Assembly: GCA_002327785.1 (NCBI GenBank)
Contig: DCUI01000109.1
Location: forward strand, 1 to 11,155
Length of the DNA: 11,155 bases
Source of the DNA: Phycisphaerales bacterium UBA2218
GTDB lineage: Bacteria > Planctomycetota > Phycisphaerae > Sedimentisphaerales > Anaerobacaceae
Direction: 5' to 3'
The position numbers were made by a program, and so were the translations under genes. Shown here piece by piece: positions 6,072 through 11,155 of the stretch. The notes under the pieces are model-generated. The model worked only from the letters and a program-made list of their open reading frames with translations, ran no database searches and was not told the DNA's origin. Position 1 is the first letter of the stretch; every line of letters starts with the position of its first letter.

Positions 6072-6101
6072 ACTATAGCGATTCTTCCCCAATTCTGTCA
6101 A
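6072..6101 (-). promoter_or_regulatory. Sigma-70-type promoter of tRNA-Asp
   Basis: On the minus strand a perfect TTGACA (complement of 6096-6101) is followed after 18 bp by TATAGT (complement of 6072-6077). The predicted start lies about 10-12 nt before the tRNA 5' end at 6053. It lies outside the element, so the tRNA keeps its own promoter after integration. Confidence 0.75.
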
Positions 6102-6315
6102 CGCTTTTTGAGACAATTTCCAGGAATCTGTAGCTGTGCGATTCCTCAGCGATCCAGAGGTGCGGTCGGAAAGCTCCAATGTGACTCGCTCCTGCAACGT
6201 GTTCTGTGAATGCATTCCTCTGTGAGAGAGAAATTGCCTGTCGCTGTAATGTGTTGAATAAACCGGGTTTAGAATAATTCATCTCCAATCGTTACGGGAA
6301 TGCGAAGAAAGGCTG
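6102..6315. other. Intergenic region upstream of the regulator
   Basis: Together with the two promoters, 6054-6376 contains no gene I can support. I see a 7-bp hairpin AGGAATC / GATTCCT (6122-6128, 6140-6146) and a palindrome TAAACC-G-GGTTTA (6259-6271). The palindrome shares the TAAAC...GTTTA arrangement of the operator at 6324-6339, so it might be a second, weaker regulator site. The rest is AT-richer than the genes but otherwise unremarkable. Confidence 0.4.
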
Positions 6316-6342
6316 TTGACATCTTAAACATTCGTTTAAAAT
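6316..6342 (+). promoter_or_regulatory. Promoter with embedded palindromic operator
   Basis: A perfect TTGACA (6316-6321) and a TAAAAT (6337-6342) are 15 bp apart, shorter than ideal. Between and overlapping them is a perfect inverted repeat TTAAAC-ATTC-GTTTAA (6324-6339). This 16-bp palindrome begins about 53 bp before the TetR-family gene start. A dimeric TetR repressor bound here would cover the core promoter, so autorepression of the operon is likely. The assignment is from position and symmetry only. Confidence 0.6.
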
Positions 6343-6376
6343 GGTCGTATGAAACGCTTGTTTGGAGATGGGCATC

Positions 6377-7042
6377 ATGGCCGCACCGCATCAGGACACG
6401 CGAAATGACAACGACGGACGAGGCGTCCAAGACAGGTTGTTCGATACTGCGGAGGATCTATTCTGCCGGCGAGGGTTCAACGAGACAAGCGTTCGGGATA
6501 TCGCTGCGGCAGCCGACTGCAACGTCGCATCCGTCAACTACTATTTCGGCGGGAAAGAGAACCTGTATCTGGAGATCTGGCGTCGTCGGCTGGCCCAGAT
6601 CAGGGAACGCCGTCTCGCCAGCATCGAAGAGGTCATGTCGGCGGGGGGGCGGCCGGAGTTGGAAAACCTCCTCCGATCTCACGCAATTTCGTTCCTTGAG
6701 CCCCTGATCGAGGGGGAACGCCAATGCCGGTTCATCAACCTCATGGCCCGGGAGATGATCGACCCGCACCTCCCTCACGGGATGTTTCTGGCCGAGATGG
6801 TGACTCCGGTGATGTCGGTCCTGGGCAAAGCGCTGATGGAAATCTGCCCGTGGCTGGATGAGGCCAATGTTCAGGTGGTGATCCTGCTGGTTGTCGGGCA
6901 GTTGATGCACGCTGTGTGTGCCAAGCAGATGTTCGAGGAAGGCGGGGAGCTGTTCCCGGTGCGTATCGAGGACCTGGTGAATCACATCGTCAGGTTCTCA
7001 GCGGCAGGCATTCGTGCGTATGCCGGTGAGCACGGTGCGTGA
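6377..7042 (+). CDS. TetR-family repressor, CecR-like
   Basis: A 221-residue TetR-family regulator. ATG 6377 follows TTGGAG with 9 nt spacing; an in-frame ATG at 6368 is less likely. Residues about 17-65 are the HTH domain: LFDTAEDLFCRRGFNETSVRDIAAAADCNVASVNYYFGGKE, with the family's recognition helix and YYF motif. The GGKENLYLEIW sequence and the C-terminal part (SFLEPLIEGERQCRFINLMAREMIDP) resemble the CecR/YbiH group with a DUF1956 domain, which controls export genes in enterobacteria. It sits 41 bp before a HlyD-type gene and an outer-membrane factor, and a palindrome covers the promoter, so it most likely represses its own operon and is released by an exported or toxic ligand. The ligand is unknown. 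Confidence 0.85.
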   Translation: MAAPHQDTRNDNDGRGVQDRLFDTAEDLFCRRGFNETSVRDIAAAADCNVASVNYYFGGKENLYLEIWRRRLAQIRERRLASIEEVMSAGGRPELENLLRSHAISFLEPLIEGERQCRFINLMAREMIDPHLPHGMFLAEMVTPVMSVLGKALMEICPWLDEANVQVVILLVVGQLMHAVCAKQMFEEGGELFPVRIEDLVNHIVRFSAAGIRAYAGEHGA

Positions 7043-7083
7043 TATGGGCCTGATGAGTGGTGCTTCTTGCTCTTGACCGAGGA

Positions 7084-8106
7084 ATGATGGATACGGGCGC
7101 GACACATGGATGGGAAGGTCGGGGAGATCGCAGACGCCGGACGCCGCGGGCAGCCCTTGTGATATTCACGCTGGCTGCGGCCGCGGCGTGTGTGATGCTC
7201 TTTGTGGCGCTCAGGAAACCGCCGCAGCGGGCCGCTGCGGATGTTCCGGTACCGGCGGCGGCGCCGAGACCCGAGACGGCGGACGACCGCTCGGCAATTC
7301 GCGGAAAAGGCGTCGTCAGGCCGAAGATCCGAGTGGAGATTGTGCCGGAGGTGGCAGGCCGGGTGGTCTACGTGCACTTGCAACTGCACGCCGGCGGCCT
7401 GATTTCCGCCAACGAGTGGATTCTCCGGATCGATCCGAGCGACTATGAATTGGCCGTACGTCGGGCTCGGGCGGCCGTCGATGCGGCTCGGGCGCGACTC
7501 GATCTTGAGCTTGCCGCAGCGGGCATGCGACAGGTGCAGGGGCGACCGTTGGAGTCCGATCTCGATTCGATTCTGCCGCCTGCCCTGCGAGAGCCGCGAA
7601 TCAAACAGGCCGAGGCCGCCCTGGAGTCGGCGAAGGCGGAGCTTGCGATCGCCGAGCTGCAACGGGAGCGGACGTCCATTGTCCTGCCATTCGATGTGAT
7701 GATCGTCGGGGAGACGGTGAGTCTGGGGCAGTACGTCGACGTGGGCCGGTCCCTTGCCACCGCATATGGTACGGAAGCCTTCGAGATCGAAGTGCCGATC
7801 TGTGACGAGGACCTGGGCCGGATCGGTGCGTGGCACGGACTGCGTCTGGGGGGGCCGAACTCGGGGGCGGTGCGTTCGACCGCCGAGGTCCGGGTGACCA
7901 TTGCCGGCGGCAGGCACACGTGGCTTGGCAACGTCATCGGCACGACCGGAGAAGCGGACCCGGCCTCGGGGGCGATCTCGGTGGTTGTGGAAGTGCGGCA
8001 GCCGCTCGATATCTCGACCGGCCGGCCGCCCCTGTTGCCGGGGACGACTGCGGAAGTGTCTATTCCGATCACGGAACGGGATACTCAAAGCGTGGGAGAT
8101 TTATGA
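7084..8106 (+). CDS. HlyD/AcrA-type periplasmic membrane fusion protein
   Basis: A 340-residue adaptor that would link an inner-membrane pump to an outer-membrane channel. One membrane segment (about 22-43) anchors it. Residues 83-120 form the first half of the barrel-sandwich (VEIVPEVAGRVVYVHLQLHAGGLI, LRIDPSDYE), 121-198 a coiled-coil hairpin rich in Ala, Arg and Glu, and 199-225 the second half (IVLPFDVMIVGETVSLGQYV). The rest is a beta-barrel and membrane-proximal region. GAGG at 7079-7082 supports the ATGs at 7084 or 7087; GTG 7057 is also open. The stop overlaps the next start (ATGA). No RND, ABC or MFS pump gene adjoins it, which is unusual. Confidence 0.85.
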   Translation: MMDTGATHGWEGRGDRRRRTPRAALVIFTLAAAAACVMLFVALRKPPQRAAADVPVPAAAPRPETADDRSAIRGKGVVRPKIRVEIVPEVAGRVVYVHLQLHAGGLISANEWILRIDPSDYELAVRRARAAVDAARARLDLELAAAGMRQVQGRPLESDLDSILPPALREPRIKQAEAALESAKAELAIAELQRERTSIVLPFDVMIVGETVSLGQYVDVGRSLATAYGTEAFEIEVPICDEDLGRIGAWHGLRLGGPNSGAVRSTAEVRVTIAGGRHTWLGNVIGTTGEADPASGAISVVVEVRQPLDISTGRPPLLPGTTAEVSIPITERDTQSVGDL

Positions 8107-9614
8107 CTGATTTGCGATTGATGAGAGGTATGAAAACAGTGAGAGCGATCATTCGTTGTCTGGCGATTGCGGCCGCCGGTTCCACTCTGCTCGCGGGGTG
8201 CGGAAGCCGGAAGGAGATGGCCCGTGACATCCGCGTTGCGCGGGCGAAGGCGTATCAGCAATGGGAGAACCGCAAGGTTGGAGAGGACGAACAGCAGCCG
8301 CACATCAGTGGCAAGCTGAGCCTGGAGGACAGCGTCAAGTTGACGCTGATCAACAACAAGATGCTGCGCAAGGCGATGGGGGAGCGAGAGGCGGCTCGCG
8401 GCGCCGGGGTCGAGGCTCGCTCGGTGTATCTGCCGAGTCTGTCGCTGTCCGGCGAGTATCAGCGGCTCGACGAGGTTTCTTCCTTCGAGATTGACACGCC
8501 TGAAGGCACGCAGAAACTGCAGCTCGGCGACGTGGACAACTACTCGGTGGGTCTGACCGTCAGTCAGCCGATCTATGCGGGCGGCGCCATCTCGGCGCAG
8601 GTGCGCGTGGCGAAGCTGGCGTCCCTGTTCGCCGATCAGACGATCCGCGCCGCGACCCAGGATGTGGTCTACGCGGCCCAGACTGCCTACTATGACGTGT
8701 TGCTCAGCCAGCATCTGGTGGAGATCGGTCTGGACGCCGTCCGCTCATCGAAAGCACATTTGGAAAACGTCGAGAAACGTCGGGCCGGCGGCGTGGCCTC
8801 TGACTTCGACGTCCTGCGGGCCCAGGTCGAGCTGTCGAACTTCGAGGCCGATCTGATTCGGAGCAAGAACGCGATCAACATCTCGCGCGCCAATCTGATC
8901 AAGGTGATCGGCATTTCGCAGGACAGTGACTTCTCGCTTTCCGAGGAGTTTGTCTTCGCGCCGATGGAGGTGCCGGTGGAACAGGCGGTCGAGACGGCGT
9001 TCAGGAACCGCCCCGACCTGTACAGCCAGGAGGTCCAGATCCGCCAGCAGCGGGAGCAGCTCCGGATCGCGCGGAGCCGGTATTTGCCGAGCGTCGGCGC
9101 GTACTTCACCAATACCTGGGCCAAGCCCGACCCCAAGAGTTTCGCCAGTCCCACGATCGAATGGGGAGACACCTGGGTGGCGGGCGTGCAGGCCGCGTGG
9201 CCGATCTTTGACGGGTTCCAACGCGAGGGCCGGATCATCCAGCAGAAGGCGCGTCTGCGACAGGCCGAGCTTGGCCTGGTGGATATCGAGGAAACCGCCC
9301 TGTACGAGCTGACCCAGGCTCTCTTGAGCATGGAGAACGCCAAGGAATTCGTGCAGTCGCAACGACTGAATCTCAAGCGGGCGACCGAGGGCCTGCGATT
9401 GGCCGAGGTGGGCTATGAGCAGGGCATCAACACGCAGGTCGAAATGATCGATGCGCAGGCGGCCCTGACAACGGCCCGCGTGAACTACTATGAGGCGATC
9501 TACCGCCATGTGGTGGCCAAGCTGGCGGTACAGCGGGCCATGGGCACGATCGTGGGCGGGAGTGTGACGGATCGGTCGGACGCGGAACCGCCCGCTGAGC
9601 CTGGACGGAACTGA
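8103..9614 (+). CDS. TolC/OprM-type outer-membrane efflux lipoprotein
   Basis: A 503-residue outer-membrane factor. The N-terminus has a hydrophobic segment ending in a lipobox (LLAGC, Cys33), so it is a probable lipoprotein. Two repeated OEP-type halves follow: about 72-285 (LSLEDSVKLTLINNKMLRKAM; PSLSLSGEYQ; VSQPIYAGG) and about 295-490 (VEQAVETAFRNRPDLYSQEVQIR; PSVGAYFTN; AAWPIFDGFQREG; GYEQGINTQVEMIDAQAAL). These long helices and short strands form the trimeric channel. ATG 8103 overlaps the adaptor stop and has GGGAG just upstream; ATG 8130 is an alternative that puts the signal peptide at the very start. It should form a tripartite exporter with the adaptor and a pump encoded elsewhere. 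Confidence 0.88.
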   Translation: MTDLRLMRGMKTVRAIIRCLAIAAAGSTLLAGCGSRKEMARDIRVARAKAYQQWENRKVGEDEQQPHISGKLSLEDSVKLTLINNKMLRKAMGEREAARGAGVEARSVYLPSLSLSGEYQRLDEVSSFEIDTPEGTQKLQLGDVDNYSVGLTVSQPIYAGGAISAQVRVAKLASLFADQTIRAATQDVVYAAQTAYYDVLLSQHLVEIGLDAVRSSKAHLENVEKRRAGGVASDFDVLRAQVELSNFEADLIRSKNAINISRANLIKVIGISQDSDFSLSEEFVFAPMEVPVEQAVETAFRNRPDLYSQEVQIRQQREQLRIARSRYLPSVGAYFTNTWAKPDPKSFASPTIEWGDTWVAGVQAAWPIFDGFQREGRIIQQKARLRQAELGLVDIEETALYELTQALLSMENAKEFVQSQRLNLKRATEGLRLAEVGYEQGINTQVEMIDAQAALTTARVNYYEAIYRHVVAKLAVQRAMGTIVGGSVTDRSDAEPPAEPGRN

Positions 9615-9617
9615 AAC

Positions 9618-10379
9618 ATGCAGGAGCCACGGCTCGAAATCGCTCGGGATTCGCGGGACCTTGCCGAGCGGATGGTGCAGTTGTTCATCGCTGCGGCAGA
9701 GGGAGCGGTTGCGTCTCGCGGCGTGTTCCGAACGGCCCTGTCCGGAGGGCGCACGCCCGAACAGTTTCTGTTGCGGCTTGCGAGTTCGCCTCGGGCACAG
9801 GTCCTGCCTTGGGACAAGGTCCATGTGTTTTGGGTGGATGAACGCTACGTCCCGCCGGATTCGCAGGCCAGCAACTACCGCCTTGTCGTCGAGACCTTCC
9901 TGAACCGAATCGACATTCCCACGGCCAACATCCATCGAATTTCCACAGAGTGCGCAGACGTGGACGCTGCTGCCCGCGACTACGAGCGGACGATGCGGGA
10001 GGCCTTTGGCTTGCAGGACAGTGAGATTCCGCAGTTCGATCTGATCGTACTGGGCATGGGCCGTGATGGCCACACCGCCTCGCTCTTCCCGAATTCCGGC
10101 GCCATATATGACACGGACCATCTGGCTTGTGCCGTGTGTAGCGTCGGCGACCCGAAGCTCGACAGAATCACGCTGACGAAATCGGTCTTGCGTGCCGCAC
10201 GGCGGCTCGTCGTGCTGGTCTCCGGCGGCGACAAGACGCAGATGCTCGAAGAGGTTCTCACGGGCGAACCGGATGAGATGCGATATCCCATCCAGGTGCT
10301 TTGGCCGGTCCTGGATCGGGTCACCTGGCTGGTGGATCGAGAGGCAGCCGGGAAGATCAGCGGGGTTGACAATGGTTAA
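9618..10379 (+). CDS. pgl: 6-phosphogluconolactonase
   Basis: A 253-residue DevB-type enzyme that hydrolyses 6-phosphoglucono-1,5-lactone to 6-phosphogluconate, step two of the oxidative pentose phosphate pathway, in the cytoplasm. Family motifs are clear: ALSGGRTP (40-47), VHVFWVDERYVPPDSQASNYR (68-88), FDLIVLGMGRDGHTASLFP (140-158) and RITLT (183-187). Length is normal. It begins 3 nt after the outer-membrane factor stop, so it is probably cotranscribed with the efflux genes, though no functional link is obvious. The ribosome binding site is weak, which suggests translational coupling. Confidence 0.93.
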   Translation: MQEPRLEIARDSRDLAERMVQLFIAAAEGAVASRGVFRTALSGGRTPEQFLLRLASSPRAQVLPWDKVHVFWVDERYVPPDSQASNYRLVVETFLNRIDIPTANIHRISTECADVDAAARDYERTMREAFGLQDSEIPQFDLIVLGMGRDGHTASLFPNSGAIYDTDHLACAVCSVGDPKLDRITLTKSVLRAARRLVVLVSGGDKTQMLEEVLTGEPDEMRYPIQVLWPVLDRVTWLVDREAAGKISGVDNG

Positions 10380-10380
10380 T

Positions 10381-10438
10381 GGATCATTGATGATTGGAAG
10401 AAGAGGTTGGCCCCGCTTTCTCCAATCATCCATCATCC
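10381..10438. repeat. Long inverted repeat between convergent genes
   Basis: GGATCATTGATGATTGGA (10381-10398) and TCCAATCATCCATCATCC (10421-10438) form an 18-bp stem with two mismatches and a 22-nt loop, starting right after the pgl stop. It could end transcription from both sides, since the LysM gene converges on it, but there is no T-run. Related words recur at 11008-11083, so it may be a dispersed palindromic repeat rather than a plain terminator. Confidence 0.6.
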
Positions 10439-10449
10439 CTTATCCATCC

Positions 10450-10971
10450 TCAATCAGGGATAATCAGCTTCGTTCCCGGGGCGATCTTGTTGGGGTCCTT
10501 GATGATCTTCTGATTGGTTGTGACGATCTTTCGCCACTTGTCCTGCGAGCCATAGTATTGCTGGGCGATGGTCGACAGGTTTTCGCCCTTGCGGACGATG
10601 TGGAAACGAGTCGTCTTGATGGGCTCGTTCAACTCATGGATCGTTAGATCGGGCAAGCCGGGCTGAGGCGCCGGCTCGAACACCGGGGGCTCCTGGGGTC
10701 GTTGAGGCTCTTCACTCGCCGGCCGTTCTGCAATTCCCTGCGGGCCTGAAGCGCCTGAAGGATTGAAGGGATCCGAAGGAACAACCTCGACGGCATCGGC
10801 GTTCTCCCACGGCAGCGGTTTGTCGGATGCCCGTCCGGCCTCGGAAGAAGCCGCCCCGGCAGGGGCGATCTGCGCCTGGGGACTCAGACTTGGCCGGGTC
10901 GCCACCCAGACCAAGGCGGCGCCGGCCAGCACCACGCCCGTCATCAATCCCACTCTGAAGTCCTTGCCCAT
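10450..10971 (-). CDS. Membrane-anchored LysM protein
   Basis: A 173-residue protein with a short basic N-terminus and one membrane segment (about 8-24), a long Pro/Ala/Glu-rich linker (about 27-118) and a C-terminal LysM domain (about 123-172: FHIVRKGENLSTIAQQYYGSQDKWRKIV then NKIAPGTKLIIPD). LysM domains bind N-acetylglucosamine-containing glycans such as peptidoglycan. The layout suggests a protein tethered in the inner membrane that reaches across the periplasm to the wall. No enzymatic domain is present. It is convergent with pgl and flanked on both sides by related short palindromic repeats. No clear ribosome binding site precedes the ATG. Confidence 0.85.
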   Translation of the reverse strand: MGKDFRVGLMTGVVLAGAALVWVATRPSLSPQAQIAPAGAASSEAGRASDKPLPWENADAVEVVPSDPFNPSGASGPQGIAERPASEEPQRPQEPPVFEPAPQPGLPDLTIHELNEPIKTTRFHIVRKGENLSTIAQQYYGSQDKWRKIVTTNQKIIKDPNKIAPGTKLIIPD

Positions 10972-11007
10972 CCCAGCTATCGATACAATCGACTATAGAC
11001 CGCGAAA

Positions 11008-11083
11008 GATGGATGATCGCTCGCACACCCGACGGGTATCCGCCGCGCGGGGGCAAATCATCCATCGCCATTCATCCATCATC
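11008..11083. repeat. Second copy of the short palindromic repeat family
   Basis: GATGGATGAT (11008-11017) is the exact inverse of ATCATCCATC (11057-11066), and TCATCCATCATC at 11072-11083 is identical to 10426-10437. These words lie upstream of the LysM gene and match those downstream of it. The arrangement suggests a dispersed repeat family at gene borders. Confidence 0.5.
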
Positions 11084-11103
11084 AATTGGAATCGGCTCGT
11101 GGC

Positions 11104-11155
11104 TCACTTGGCCTTCACTTTTGGCGCGGCCGTCGAGATATTCTCGATCTTGGTC
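11104..11155 (-). CDS. C-terminal end of an unidentified minus-strand gene (partial)
   Basis: On the minus strand the frame entering from the window edge reads TKIENISTAAPKVKAK and stops (TGA, complement of 11104-11106). A basic Lys/Ala-rich end like this is a common protein C-terminus. It would lie upstream of, and in the same direction as, the LysM gene. Too short to assign; the call rests on a plausible tail and an open frame only. Confidence 0.35.
   Translation of the reverse strand, partial: TKIENISTAAPKVKAK

Noticed and set aside
6982..8088. 368-codon minus-strand open frame
   Set aside because: It is opposite the adaptor gene, whose plus-strand frame has a clear family layout. Its Arg/Pro-rich composition is typical of an antisense shadow.
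8745..10436. 563-codon minus-strand open frame across two genes
   Set aside because: It spans two plus-strand genes with unmistakable family motifs (outer-membrane factor and 6-phosphogluconolactonase), and no domain is visible in it.

Overview
The window reads as part of a moderately GC-rich, Gram-negative bacterial chromosome. A periplasmic adaptor, a lipoprotein outer-membrane factor and several signal-peptide proteins imply two membranes. DUF1579-like secreted proteins and a C45-type hydrolase are common in Planctomycetota, so that phylum is my best guess, but nothing here proves it.

Region 1 (about 42-6023) is a 5,936-bp integrative element in a tRNA-Asp(GUC) gene. A 46-bp exact direct repeat, which is the 3' part of the tRNA gene, lies at 42-87 and again at 5978-6023. 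The second copy sits inside the intact minus-strand tRNA (5980-6053). A tyrosine recombinase with all its catalytic residues (4735-6042) runs into that tRNA from the opposite strand. It is preceded by a small excisionase-like HTH frame (4453-4647) and a hairpin. The cargo encodes secreted proteins: a three-domain DUF1579/NTF2-like/DUF1579 protein (676-2091), a two-domain relative (2166-3131), a decayed third DUF1579 copy (about 3185-3442), and a C45-family hydrolase that stops early where it runs into the excisionase frame (3584-4540). A frameshifted signal-peptide start near 449-530 is another remnant. No replication, packaging or conjugation gene is visible. The left arm carries short phased repeats that could be recombinase arm sites.

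Region 2 (6054-6376) is intergenic. It holds the minus-strand tRNA promoter and a plus-strand promoter containing a palindromic operator.

Region 3 (6377-10379) is ordinary chromosome: a TetR/CecR-like regulator, a HlyD-type membrane fusion protein, a TolC-type outer-membrane lipoprotein (ATGA overlap) and 6-phosphogluconolactonase 3 nt further on. The first three look like a self-regulated efflux or secretion operon, but no inner-membrane pump is encoded beside them.

Region 4 (10380-11155) holds a convergent membrane-anchored LysM protein flanked by related short palindromic repeats, and the last 16 codons of another minus-strand gene at the window edge.

The strongest story is the small tRNA-Asp element. 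Its integrase tail is encoded antisense to its own target, the tRNA terminator lies inside the integrase gene, and the integrase C-terminus is predicted to change between integrated and excised states.
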